From Nocardia camponoti (GTDB taxonomy: Bacteria > Actinomycetota > Actinomycetes > Mycobacteriales > Mycobacteriaceae): a stretch of 64,000 bases of DNA. Position 1 is the first letter of the stretch. Each line of letters opens with the position of its first letter. Where the stretch lies: the NCBI RefSeq assembly GCF_014646135.1, contig NZ_BMMW01000002.1:310001-374000 (forward strand). The letters are read 5' to 3'. A model generated the notes under the pieces. That model made no database searches. It was not told the DNA's origin and saw only the letters and a list, made by a program, of their open reading frames with translations. Shown here piece after piece: positions 22,484-31,237 of this stretch. Made by a program: the position numbers and the translations under genes.

Positions 22484-22936
22484 ATGACCACCCCCGAACC
22501 GGACGCAACCACCGCCCAAGCGCGACACGCCGACCGATACGGCACGCGTACACCGGTGCGTCGGCGGACAACGGCGGTTTTGGTCGGTGCGGCGGTACTC
22601 GCGGCGGGCGCGGGTGTCGCGTTTCTCGGCTACCAAAAATACGGGCCGAAGTCGATCGAGACCGAACAGCTCGGCTACACCGTCGTCGACGATTCGACCA
22701 TCGCCATCAAGATGAAGGTCACGCGCGATCATCCCGAACAGGCGGTTGTGTGCTTCGTTCGCGCGATGGACGCCGATGCCGTCGAAGTCGGCAGGCGCGA
22801 GGTGCTCATCTCCGGCGGCAACGCGGGTACGGTGCAGGTAGACACCATCGTCAAGGCATCGTCTAGGCCAGCGGCAGGCGATATCTACGGCTGCTCCGCA
22901 CACGTCCCCGACTACCTGCGAACCAGCCCCGCCTAG
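22484..22936 (+). CDS. DUF4307 membrane protein
   Basis: A 150-aa protein with an N-terminal cytosolic tail, one helix ([22 protein letters not shown]) and an extracytoplasmic beta domain with two Cys (FVRAM... and YGCSAH) that could form a disulfide. It is the counterpart of Rv1081c, between mca and greA. A TATAGT box at 22430-22435 lies in the shared divergent promoter with mca. A GTG at 22469 is an alternative start. Confidence 0.82.
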   Translation: MTTPEPDATTAQARHADRYGTRTPVRRRTTAVLVGAAVLAAGAGVAFLGYQKYGPKSIETEQLGYTVVDDSTIAIKMKVTRDHPEQAVVCFVRAMDADAVEVGRREVLISGGNAGTVQVDTIVKASSRPAAGDIYGCSAHVPDYLRTSPA

Positions 22937-22963
22937 CCTGACCTGCATTTTTGCTAGACATGC

Positions 22964-23006
22964 TAAAATGGCCTCAAACACGGTTCCGGGGTTCGGAGCC
23001 GTGTTT
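22964..23006 (+). promoter_or_regulatory. greA promoter with 5'-terminal stem-loop
   Basis: TGC-TAAAAT (extended -10, box 22964-22969) is followed 6 nt later by a 13-bp stem (22976-22988 with 22994-23006, one G-U pair, 5-nt loop). Transcription would begin at about the first base of the stem, giving a roughly 200-nt leader before greA. The hairpin could instead end the DUF4307 transcript, but there is no U-tract. Confidence 0.4.
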
Positions 23007-23175
23007 GCTGCATTGACGGCCAGCGATGTCGACTTTCGTCGACTGTTTATGGGTTCACCCCCCTAGCGCATCGTTGGCGGTCTTGGGCGTGCGCGCATAC
23101 CGGTGCTCTTCGCACTTCGCGAGCGCGTCTCCGCAATCCCGGCGCGCCGGGAACAACTACTAGGGAGTGATCGAG

Positions 23176-23667
23176 ATGACCGAGAATGTGACCTGGCTTA
23201 CCCAGGAGTCGCACGACAGGCTCAAGGGCGAGCTCGACGCGCTCATCGCCAATCGTCCGGTCATTGCCGCCGAGATCAACGAGCGTCGCGAAGAGGGCGA
23301 CCTCAAGGAAAACGGTGGCTACCACGCCGCGCGTGAAGAGCAGGGTCAGCAGGAAGCGCGTATTCGCCAGCTTCAGGAGCTGCTCAACAACGCCAAGGTT
23401 GGCGTCGCGCCGACCAAGTCGGGCGTCGCGCTGCCGGGTTCGGTTGTCACGGTTTACTACGACGGCGACGAAGGCGACACCGAGACCTTCCTCATCGCCA
23501 CGCGCGAAGAGGGCGTTGTCGGCTCCAACCTGGAGACCTACTCGCCGAACTCCCCGCTCGGTTCCGCGCTGATCGACGCCAAGGTGGGCGAGACCCGGCA
23601 GTACCCGCTGCCCAACGGCTCGGTCATGAAGGTCACGCTGGTCAGCGCTGAGCCTTACCACGGCTGA
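23176..23667 (+). CDS. greA: Transcription elongation factor GreA
   Basis: A 163-aa factor that rescues backtracked RNA polymerase by stimulating transcript cleavage. The N-terminal coiled coil with the conserved acidic tip ([17 protein letters not shown]) and the C-terminal FKBP-like globule are complete. ATG 23176 is used because AGGGAG lies upstream and the length fits; an in-frame GTG at 23167 is possible. A strong bidirectional terminator follows. Confidence 0.96.
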   Translation: MTENVTWLTQESHDRLKGELDALIANRPVIAAEINERREEGDLKENGGYHAAREEQGQQEARIRQLQELLNNAKVGVAPTKSGVALPGSVVTVYYDGDEGDTETFLIATREEGVVGSNLETYSPNSPLGSALIDAKVGETRQYPLPNGSVMKVTLVSAEPYHG

Positions 23668-23690
23668 GTTCTCGACTGAGCTCAAACACA

Positions 23691-23723
23691 AACGGCCGCA
23701 TCCGAAGCTCGGATGCGGCCGTT
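23691..23723. terminator. Bidirectional terminator between greA and metB
   Basis: A perfect 15-bp stem (23691-23705 with 23709-23723) with a 3-nt loop, followed by GTTTC on the plus strand and GTTTGTGTTTG on the minus strand. It lies between the convergent greA and metB genes and can serve both. Confidence 0.85.
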
Positions 23724-23747
23724 GTTTCATCTGCTAGTTTTCCCTGC

Positions 23748-24890
23748 TCAGATCAGGGCTTGTTCGACGTCGGCCAGCAAGTCGGCGATGTCTTCGATCC
23801 CCACTGACAGGCGAACGAGGTCGGCGGGAACTTCCAGTTCCGAACCTTCGGTGCTCGCGTGCGTCATCGCGCCGGGATGTTCGATCAGCGACTCAACGCC
23901 ACCAAGCGATTCGGCGAGGGTGAAGATCTCGGTGCGCGAGCAGAACTTCAATGCCGCTTCGCGTCCGCCAGCAAGGCGAACCGAGATCATGCCGCCGCCG
24001 CGACGCATCTGCTTCTGGGCGACCTCGTAACCGGGGTGGCTCGGCAGGCCGGGGTAGATCACTTCCGAAATCGCCGGATGGCCTTCGAGGAATTCGGCGA
24101 TCACCTGGGCGTTGTCGCAGTGACGTTCCATCCGGACCGCGAGGGTCTTGATGCCGCGCATGGTCAGGTAGGCGTCGAACGGGCCGGGCACCGCGCCCGC
24201 GCCGTTCTGCAAGAAGCCGAAGGCCTTGTCGAGTTCGGCGTCGTTGGTGATCAGCGCGCCGCCGACGACGTCGGAGTGACCGCCGAGGTACTTAGTCGTC
24301 GAATGCAGCACGATGTCAGCGCCCAGGGTGAGCGGCTGCTGCAGGTACGGGGTGGCGAAGGTGTTGTCGACAACCAGCTTCGCACCAGCTTCGTGGGCGA
24401 TCTCGGCAAGCGCGGAGATGTCGCCGATGCTCAGCAGCGGGTTGGTGGGGGTTTCGATCCAGATCAGCTTGGTGTTCGGGCGAATGGCCGCGCGAACCGC
24501 GTCGAGGTCGGCGATGTGCGCCGGCGAATGCTCGATGCCCCACTGCGAGAACACCTTGTCGATCAGGCGGAACGTGCCGCCGTAGGCGTCGTCGGGGATC
24601 ACGAGGTGGTCGCCCGGGCGCAGCAACGCGCGCAACGCACAGTCGGTCGCGGCCATGCCAGAGGCGAAGGCGCGACCGTAGTCGCCCAATTCGAGGGCGG
24701 CGAGGTTGGCTTCCAGCGCGGTGCGCGTTGGGTTGCCGGTGCGCGCGTATTCGTAACCGCCGCGCATGCCGCCGACGCCATCTTGGGCGAAGGTCGAGCT
24801 CGCGTAGATCGGCACGTTCACCGCGCCGGTCTGAGGATCAGGTTCATATCCGGCGTGGACGGCCCTGGTTGAGAATCCCAGCTCACTCAT
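23748..24890 (-). CDS. metB: Cystathionine gamma-synthase
   Basis: A 380-aa PLP enzyme of the Cys/Met family. It condenses an O-acylhomoserine with cysteine to cystathionine in methionine synthesis. PLP Lys200 (HSTTKYLGGHSD) and the YEYARTGNPTR segment are present. The M. tuberculosis orthologue is Rv1079. With cbs nearby, it covers both directions of transsulfuration. TAGTCT lies 7 nt before the ATG, so the transcript may be leaderless, although GGAG also lies 4 nt upstream. Confidence 0.93.
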   Translation of the reverse strand: MSELGFSTRAVHAGYEPDPQTGAVNVPIYASSTFAQDGVGGMRGGYEYARTGNPTRTALEANLAALELGDYGRAFASGMAATDCALRALLRPGDHLVIPDDAYGGTFRLIDKVFSQWGIEHSPAHIADLDAVRAAIRPNTKLIWIETPTNPLLSIGDISALAEIAHEAGAKLVVDNTFATPYLQQPLTLGADIVLHSTTKYLGGHSDVVGGALITNDAELDKAFGFLQNGAGAVPGPFDAYLTMRGIKTLAVRMERHCDNAQVIAEFLEGHPAISEVIYPGLPSHPGYEVAQKQMRRGGGMISVRLAGGREAALKFCSRTEIFTLAESLGGVESLIEHPGAMTHASTEGSELEVPADLVRLSVGIEDIADLLADVEQALI

Positions 24891-24959
24891 AATCTCCAGA
24901 CTAGATGGCCGGTTTCATGTCGCTGCGCAGGGGTATTCGGCATCGTTAGGCTGACCGGC

Positions 24960-26141
24960 ATGTGGAGTGTCGAAGAGTTGTTCGGTATCGATTCGCTGTT
25001 GTCGGCAGAAGAACGGGAAATTCGCGATACGGTCGCGCGTTTCGGAGAACGACGGCTGCGCCCGCACATCAGCGAGTGGTTCGAAACTGGCACGTTCCCT
25101 GCCCGCGAAATCGCGCCTGAACTGGGCAAACTTGGCCTGCTCGGCATGCACCTCGAAGGATACGGCTGTGCTGGCGCGTCGGCGACGGCCTACGGCCTTG
25201 CCTGCCAAGAGCTTGAGGCGATCGACTCCGGCGTGCGCAGCATGGTTTCGGTGCAGGGCTCGCTCGCGATGACCGCGATCTGGCTTTTCGGGTCGGAGGA
25301 ACAAAAGCAGCAGTACCTGCCGAGGATGGCGGCGGGCGAACTGATCGGCTGTTTCGGGTTGACCGAACCCGACTTCGGCTCCAACCCCGGCGGCATGCGA
25401 ACGCGGGCCCGTCGCGATGGTGACGACTGGGTGCTCAACGGGTCAAAGATGTGGATTACCAACGGATCTGTGGCCGACGTCGCCGTTGTGTGGGCGTATG
25501 CCGACGAGCCAGGCAGCGACAAGCCTCGCGTGCGCGGCTTCGTCGTGCCGACCAACACCCCCGGATTCTCCGCACGCGAGATCGACCGCAAACTGTCGCT
25601 GCGCGCATCCATCACGGCCGCACTGGATTTCGATGACGTGCGCCTGCCTGCCGATGCCGTTCTTCCCGAATCACGCGGTCTCAGTTCACCTTTGGCGTGT
25701 TTGAGCGAAGCGCGCTTCGGCATCATCTTCGGCGCGCTCGGTGCCGCGCGCGATTGTCTTACGACAACCATCGATTACGTGCGCAGCCGCGAGGTGTTCG
25801 ACAAGCCGCTTGCCGCATACCAACTCACGCAGGCCAAGCTCGCCGACATGGCACTTGAGCTTGGCAAGGGCCAGTTGCTCGCGATCCAACTTGGCCGCCT
25901 CAAGGACCGGCACGAGATCAGCAACGAACAGATCAGCGCGGGGAAGTTAAACAGCACCCGCGAAGCCATCGCTATCGCACGGGAATGCCGAACCCTGTTG
26001 GGCGCCAACGGAATTACCCTCGACTACCCGGTGCTGCGACACGCGAACAACCTCGAATCGGTGCTCACCTACGAAGGCACCGCGGAGGTGCATCAGTTGG
26101 TCCTCGGCAAGGCGCTCACCGACGCGAACGCCTTCCGCTAA
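24960..26141 (+). CDS. Acyl-CoA dehydrogenase, glutaryl-CoA dehydrogenase-like
   Basis: A 393-aa FAD enzyme that removes electrons from an acyl-CoA. The catalytic base is Glu372 in TYEGTAEVHQLVLG. CFGLTEPDFGSNPGG and KMWITNGSVAD are family signatures, and the N-terminal half resembles glutaryl-CoA dehydrogenases. TAGGCT ends 7 nt before the ATG and there is no Shine-Dalgarno, so the mRNA is predicted to be leaderless and divergent from metB. Confidence 0.9.
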   Translation: MWSVEELFGIDSLLSAEEREIRDTVARFGERRLRPHISEWFETGTFPAREIAPELGKLGLLGMHLEGYGCAGASATAYGLACQELEAIDSGVRSMVSVQGSLAMTAIWLFGSEEQKQQYLPRMAAGELIGCFGLTEPDFGSNPGGMRTRARRDGDDWVLNGSKMWITNGSVADVAVVWAYADEPGSDKPRVRGFVVPTNTPGFSAREIDRKLSLRASITAALDFDDVRLPADAVLPESRGLSSPLACLSEARFGIIFGALGAARDCLTTTIDYVRSREVFDKPLAAYQLTQAKLADMALELGKGQLLAIQLGRLKDRHEISNEQISAGKLNSTREAIAIARECRTLLGANGITLDYPVLRHANNLESVLTYEGTAEVHQLVLGKALTDANAFR

Positions 26142-26142
26142 C

Positions 26143-26460
26143 TCAACCGCTGAGCTCGGCCCGTTCACAGACGGGCTGAGCGCGGATGAGTCCGGCCGAA
26201 AAACCTAGCGCGAGCATGGACGCGACGACGACGAGCACGGTGAGCGCGATCGGCACGGTGACACTGGCGGAAACACCCATCACCGTGAGGGTCGCGACCC
26301 CGCCGCAGCCCCAAAGTAGTGCTGCCGCAAGGCGACCGAACAACGGAGCGAGCGGCGACCGCAACGACCTGACCACTTGATCGTGTGCGAGGAAACCAGC
26401 GGCGGCGGGCAACACCGGATTGAGCCCAAGCACGGTAAAAGCAGGCTCGACGACGTTCAC
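26143..26460 (-). CDS. Small membrane protein
   Basis: A 105-aa hypothetical protein with about three membrane segments (the last rich in Val and Ala) and a polar C-terminus. It is convergent with the acyl-CoA dehydrogenase, leaving a 1-bp gap, and may be transcribed apart from cbs. No family recognised. Confidence 0.6.
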   Translation of the reverse strand: MNVVEPAFTVLGLNPVLPAAAGFLAHDQVVRSLRSPLAPLFGRLAAALLWGCGGVATLTVMGVSASVTVPIALTVLVVVASMLALGFSAGLIRAQPVCERAELSG

Positions 26461-26570
26461 TGCGGACCCCTTACGCTCGAAGCGCTGGTTTGCCGAAAGT
26501 TGTCTCGACTTCGGTTATACCAGCTCAGACTGCTCCGAGCGCAAGGTTCACGCAACCGCAAGGAAGCGAA

Positions 26571-27950
26571 TTAGCTTCCGGTACTGATGAATCCAAGCAG
26601 GTCGTGACGGGTAATCACGCCAACGGGCTTTCCGTCGTCAACCACCATGAGCGCGTCGGTATCCGACAGCGCCTTGGTTGCCGCCGAAAGCGGTTCGCCC
26701 GAACCGATCAGCGGGAACGACGGGCTCATGTGCTGAGCGACCGAATCCGTAAGCGCCGCACGGCCTTCGAACACGGCCGAAAGCAGGTCGCGCTCGGTGA
26801 CGCTGCCCGCGACCTCACCGGCCATGATCGGCGGCTCAGCGCCGACGACGGGCATCTGCGAAACGCCGTACTCGCGCAGAATCTCGATCGCGTCGCGCAG
26901 GGTTTCCGACGGGTGAGTGTGGACGAGGTCGGGCAGCTCGCCCGACTTGCCGCGCAGGATGTCGCCGACGAGCGGCTCGGGGCCAGACTCAAGCGGCGAG
27001 GTGAGGAAGCCGTAGGAGCTCATCCACTTGTCGTTGAAGATCTTCGACAGGTAGCCGCGACCACCGTCGGGCAGCAACACAACGACGACCGCGTCAGGGT
27101 CGCGACGCGCGACCTCAAGGGCGGCGACGACGGCCATGCCGCACGATCCGCCGACGAGCAGGCCCTCTTCACGGGCTAGACGGCGAGTCATTTCGAACGA
27201 ATCAGCATCCGAAACGGCAATGATCTCGTCGGGGATCGACGCGTCGTAAGCCGACGGCCAGAAGTCCTCGCCGACACCTTCGACCAGGTACGGCCGCCCG
27301 GTGCCGCCCGAGTAAACCGAGCCTTCCGGGTCAGCGCCGATGATCTTGACCTTGCCGCCGGAAACTTCCTTGAGGTAGCGGCCGGTGCCGGAGATGGTGC
27401 CGCCGGTGCCAACGCCAGCGACGAAGTGGGTGACCTTGCCCTCGGTGTCGCGCCAAATCTCGGGACCGGTGGTCTCGTAGTGGCTGTCGGGGCCGCCGGG
27501 GTTCGAGTACTGGTTCGGCTTCCACGCGCCATCAATCTCGCGGACGAGGCGGTCGGAGACGTTGTAGTAGCTGTCGGGGTGCTCCGGCGGGACCGCGGTC
27601 GGGCACACGACAACTTCGGCACCGTAGGCGCGCAGCACGTTGCGCTTGTCCTCGCTGACCTTGTCCGGGCACACGAAAACGCAGTTGTAGCCGCGCTGCT
27701 GAGCGACGAGCGCGAGGCCGACGCCGGTGTTGCCCGACGTGGGCTCGACGATGGTGCCGCCCGGCTTGAGCAGGCCGTCCTTCTCGGCGGCGTCGATCAT
27801 CTTGACCGCGATGCGGTCTTTCGAGCTGCCGCCGGGGTTGAGGTATTCGACCTTGGCCGCGACCAAGCCAGCGTTCGGGCCGACGACCGAGTTCAGCCGA
27901 ACAAGGGGCGTGTTTCCGATCAGGTCGACTACGTGGTCCGCGATGCGCAT
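26571..27950 (-). CDS. cbs: Cystathionine beta-synthase
   Basis: A 459-aa PLP enzyme that makes cystathionine from homocysteine and serine. PLP Lys44 is in NPGGSSKDR, the phosphate loop is EPTSGNTG, and GVGTGGTISG follows. The last 125 residues are a pair of CBS domains (Bateman module), which bind adenosyl ligands in many homologues. There is no N-terminal haem domain, as in Rv1077. With metB it forms the transsulfuration pair. Confidence 0.94.
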   Translation of the reverse strand: MRIADHVVDLIGNTPLVRLNSVVGPNAGLVAAKVEYLNPGGSSKDRIAVKMIDAAEKDGLLKPGGTIVEPTSGNTGVGLALVAQQRGYNCVFVCPDKVSEDKRNVLRAYGAEVVVCPTAVPPEHPDSYYNVSDRLVREIDGAWKPNQYSNPGGPDSHYETTGPEIWRDTEGKVTHFVAGVGTGGTISGTGRYLKEVSGGKVKIIGADPEGSVYSGGTGRPYLVEGVGEDFWPSAYDASIPDEIIAVSDADSFEMTRRLAREEGLLVGGSCGMAVVAALEVARRDPDAVVVVLLPDGGRGYLSKIFNDKWMSSYGFLTSPLESGPEPLVGDILRGKSGELPDLVHTHPSETLRDAIEILREYGVSQMPVVGAEPPIMAGEVAGSVTERDLLSAVFEGRAALTDSVAQHMSPSFPLIGSGEPLSAATKALSDTDALMVVDDGKPVGVITRHDLLGFISTGS

Positions 27951-28032
27951 GCCCTACATCGTCGCAGAACGTTTGCTCGGCAGCACGGCCTGGTCGGTTG
28001 ATGTGAGCCGTCTCGCCTGCTTTCGTTGTCTC

Positions 28033-28896
28033 ATGCGAAATCCTGGCCTGCGTACGGCGGCCGTCGCAGGGGTCACCACGGTGCTCGCCGGGTCGAGCGC
28101 GGGCACGGTGTCGTGGGCCACCTACCGGCTGTTGATGGCACAGGCCGCCGCCGCGCGGGTGGCGATCGGGCGCGACACGTCGAAGCCGCCCGAGGCCGAC
28201 GGCGTCTACGCGCCGTTCGCTGACGGTCCCGTGCCGTATCGCCCAGGCGTGCCAACCGACCTGCATCTGATGATCTTCGGCGACTCAACCGCCGCCGGGC
28301 TCGGCTGCAAAACCGCAGCTGAGGTACCGGGCGTTCGACTCACGCGCGGGCTTGCCGACGCGACCGGACTGCGCGTGCGTTTGAGCACTAAGGCGATCCC
28401 GGGCGCGACGTCGAAGGGCTTGTCGGGGCAGGTAGACGCGATGTTTATCGCAGGGCCGCCGCCGGATGTCGCGGTGATTCTCGTCGGCGCGAACGACATC
28501 ACCAAGAAGCATTCGATCCGCGCCTCCGCACGAAGGCTTGCCGCCGCCGTGTCCCGGTTGCGCGAAGCCGACGCCGTCGTTGTTGTCGGGACCTGCCCCA
28601 ACCTGGGCACGGTCCGCGCGATCGGCCAACCGTTGCGCACGGTTGTCGCGAACTGGAGTGTGCGCCTCGCCAAGGCGCAGGCGATGGCGACGGGCGTCGC
28701 TGGCGGTGTCTCGGTGCCGCTCGGATCGGCGCTTGTCGCTAACGAATTCCGGTCAGCGCCAGAGACGCTGTTCGCTGGCGACGGCTTCCATCCCTCTGCC
28801 GCGGGCTACGAACTCGCGGCTGCTCAATTGTTGCCGGTGCTCATCGCCGCGGTGTGTGAGCAACCTGGTCTTCCCGTCACCGATCGTGAGCCGTAG
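28033..28896 (+). CDS. Exported SGNH/GDSL lipase (Rv1075c-like)
   Basis: A 287-aa protein with an N-terminal signal or anchor helix (RTAAVAGVTTVLAGSSAGTVSWA). The SGNH blocks are FGDSTAAGLG (Ser), the Gly of KAIPGAT, GANDITK and GDGFHPS (Asp-His). It corresponds to M. tuberculosis Rv1075c, a GDSL esterase near cbs and fadA3. The ATG at 28033 is the first start giving a signal-like N-terminus; the open frame upstream overlaps cbs antisense. Confidence 0.87.
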   Translation: MRNPGLRTAAVAGVTTVLAGSSAGTVSWATYRLLMAQAAAARVAIGRDTSKPPEADGVYAPFADGPVPYRPGVPTDLHLMIFGDSTAAGLGCKTAAEVPGVRLTRGLADATGLRVRLSTKAIPGATSKGLSGQVDAMFIAGPPPDVAVILVGANDITKKHSIRASARRLAAAVSRLREADAVVVVGTCPNLGTVRAIGQPLRTVVANWSVRLAKAQAMATGVAGGVSVPLGSALVANEFRSAPETLFAGDGFHPSAAGYELAAAQLLPVLIAAVCEQPGLPVTDREP

Positions 28897-28957
28897 ATTC
28901 GAAGGCGAACGGCACAAGTGAACGGCCGTTCGCGTATGCCATTGAAAAGGAGTCCTC

Positions 28958-30178
28958 ATGCCCGAGGCCGTCATCGTCTCAACCGCCCGCTCGCCGATCG
29001 GCCGTGCCATGAAGGGCTCGCTCGCTGGCATGCGCCCCGATGACCTCACCACCCAGATGGTCGCCGCCGCGCTGGCCAAGGTGCCCGAGCTCGACCCCAC
29101 CCAGATCGACGACATCATTCTGGGCACCGGCTCCCCCGCCGGCGAAGGCGGCTTCAACATGGGTCGTATCCTCGCGGTGCAGCTCGGCCTCGACACCGTG
29201 CCCGGCACCACCGTGCACCGCTACTGTGCGTCGTCGCTGCAGACCACCCGCATGGCGTTCCACGCGATCAAGGCTGGCGAAGGCGACGTCTTCATCTCGG
29301 CCGGTGTCGAGACCGTTTCGCGTTACGTGAAGGGCTCGGCCGACAGCTCGCCCGACACCAAGAACCCGATCTTCGCCGACGCCGAAGCCCGCACCGTCGA
29401 AAACGCCCAGGGTGGCGCTGGCGTGTGGACCGACCCGCGACTGAACGGCCTCGTCCCCGACGCCTACATCGCGATGGGCCAGACCGCCGAGAACGTCGCC
29501 TCGCTCACCGGCATCAGCCGCGAAGACCAGGACCGCTGGGGCGTCCGTTCGCAGAACCGTGCCGAAGCCGCGATCGCCGCTGGTTTCTTCGAGCGCGAGA
29601 TCTCGCCGGTCACCCTGCCCGACGGCACCGTCATCAGCAAGGACGACGGCCCGCGCGCTGGCGTCACCTACGAAGCCGTTTCCGGCCTCAAGCCGGTGTT
29701 CCGTCCCGACGGCACCGTCACCGCTGGTAACTGCTGCCCGCTCAACGATGGTGCCGCCGCGCTCGTCATCATGAGCGACACCAAGGCCAAGGAACTGGGC
29801 CTCACCCCGCTCGCGCGCATCGTTTCGACCGGCGTTTCGGGCCTGTCGCCCGAGATCATGGGCCTCGGCCCGATCGAAGCCGTTCGCCGTGCGCTCGCGC
29901 TCGCGGGCAAGTCGGTCGACGACATCGACCTGTTCGAAATCAACGAAGCCTTCGCCGTGCAGGTGCTCGGTTCGGCGCGTGAACTCAAGATCGACGAGGA
30001 CAAGCTGAACGTGTCGGGCGGCGCGATCGCGCTTGGCCACCCGTTCGGTATGACCGGCGCGCGCATCACGACCACGCTGATCAACAACCTCCAGACCTAC
30101 GACAAGCAGTTCGGTGTGGAGACGATGTGCGTTGGCGGCGGCCAGGGCATGGCGCTGGTGATCGAGCGCTTGAGCTAG
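28958..30178 (+). CDS. fadA3: Acetyl-CoA acetyltransferase (thiolase)
   Basis: A 406-aa thiolase acting in beta-oxidation or acetoacetyl-CoA turnover. The acyl-carrying Cys90 (HRYCASS), the His of GHPFGMTGAR and the second Cys of CVGGGQGMA are present. The position and order match fadA3 (Rv1074c). AAAGGAG lies 8 nt before the ATG, and codon use is strongly biased to C-ending codons, which suggests high expression. A strong terminator follows. Confidence 0.93.
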   Translation: MPEAVIVSTARSPIGRAMKGSLAGMRPDDLTTQMVAAALAKVPELDPTQIDDIILGTGSPAGEGGFNMGRILAVQLGLDTVPGTTVHRYCASSLQTTRMAFHAIKAGEGDVFISAGVETVSRYVKGSADSSPDTKNPIFADAEARTVENAQGGAGVWTDPRLNGLVPDAYIAMGQTAENVASLTGISREDQDRWGVRSQNRAEAAIAAGFFEREISPVTLPDGTVISKDDGPRAGVTYEAVSGLKPVFRPDGTVTAGNCCPLNDGAAALVIMSDTKAKELGLTPLARIVSTGVSGLSPEIMGLGPIEAVRRALALAGKSVDDIDLFEINEAFAVQVLGSARELKIDEDKLNVSGGAIALGHPFGMTGARITTTLINNLQTYDKQFGVETMCVGGGQGMALVIERLS

Positions 30179-30198
30179 CCCGGGCCTCGCGAAATACC

Positions 30199-30236
30199 AA
30201 AGTGGCTCCCACCGAGAGGTGGGAGCCACTTTTGTT
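30199..30236. terminator. Bidirectional terminator between thiolase and YccA genes
   Basis: A perfect 15-bp stem (30199-30213 with 30218-30232) with a GAGA loop. It starts with AAA and ends with TTTTG, so it can end transcripts arriving from either side. Confidence 0.88.
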
Positions 30237-30255
30237 AGCTACTGCTGTTGGTCTC

Positions 30256-31131
30256 TCAATCGCGCTGGAAGTAGCTCAGCAGGCGCAAGATCTCGACGTA
30301 GAGCCACACCAGGGTGACGGTGAGGCCGAGGGCGACGCCCCACGCGGCCTTTTCCGGGGCCTGGGCGCGGATGAGCTGGTCGGCCGCGTCGAAGTCGAGC
30401 AGGAAGCTGAACGCGGCGATCGCGATGCACACGAGGCTGAACACGATCGCGAGCGCGCCACCGTCGCGCAGACCCAAGCCGCCATCCATGAAGAAGCTGG
30501 CGATGATGTTGCCGACCATCAGCACGAGCACGCCGACCATCGCGCCGAGGATCATGCGAGTGAAGCGCGGCGTGACGCGGATCGCGCCGGTTTTGTACAC
30601 GACGAGCATGCCGAAGAACACGCCGAACGTGCCAAGCACCGCCTGGCCGATCAGGGCGCTACCGCCAACACCGCCGAAGGTGACGTCGGTGAACATCAGC
30701 GAAAGCGCGCCGAGGAACAGGCCCTCAGCGACGGCGTAGCCGAGCACGATCGCCGGCCGGTCCATCTTGTTGCCGAAGCTCGCGATGAGCACGAGCACCA
30801 GGCCAACAAGGCCACCGCCGATGACGAACGGACCGGCAAGGCCCGGGTTCGCCGACGAAAGCGCGAACGAGATGATGGCCGAGACGGTGAGCACCGCGAG
30901 CGTGATGCCCGTCTTGGTGACAACGTCGTCGATGGTCATCGCCCGTTCGACGGCCTGCTGCTGATACGGCTGCTGACCGTATTGCTGCTGGTTGTAGGGC
31001 TGCTGCCCGTACTGCTGCTGACCAAATTGCCCAGCACCCGCCGCGCCCGAACCGAAGTTCGCGTAGCCGCCGGGGCCGACCCCCTCCTGCTTAGGGAGGT
31101 TCTTGAACACCGGATTCGATGAGGTACGCAC
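30256..31131 (-). CDS. Bax inhibitor-1/YccA family membrane protein
   Basis: A 291-aa protein with a cytosolic N-terminus of about 75 residues containing Gly/Gln/Tyr repeats (GQQQYGQQPYNQQQYGQQPY), followed by seven membrane helices and a short basic tail. Family members act as pH-sensitive ion leak channels; substrate here unknown. The GTG start has AGGAAGG 7 nt upstream. Confidence 0.88.
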   Translation of the reverse strand: MRTSSNPVFKNLPKQEGVGPGGYANFGSGAAGAGQFGQQQYGQQPYNQQQYGQQPYQQQAVERAMTIDDVVTKTGITLAVLTVSAIISFALSSANPGLAGPFVIGGGLVGLVLVLIASFGNKMDRPAIVLGYAVAEGLFLGALSLMFTDVTFGGVGGSALIGQAVLGTFGVFFGMLVVYKTGAIRVTPRFTRMILGAMVGVLVLMVGNIIASFFMDGGLGLRDGGALAIVFSLVCIAIAAFSFLLDFDAADQLIRAQAPEKAAWGVALGLTVTLVWLYVEILRLLSYFQRD

Positions 31132-31237
31132 CGTGCGCCTTCCTAGGTCTGTCGCCGTACAAGGAGTTGGGGTGACTTGCCATGTTTAACGCGCCCGCGC
31201 CAAACGAAGTTCCCCAAACCTTCGGACAAATCGGACT

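Noticed and set aside
28979..30229. 416-aa minus-strand open frame
   Set aside because: Antisense shadow of the strongly codon-biased thiolase gene.
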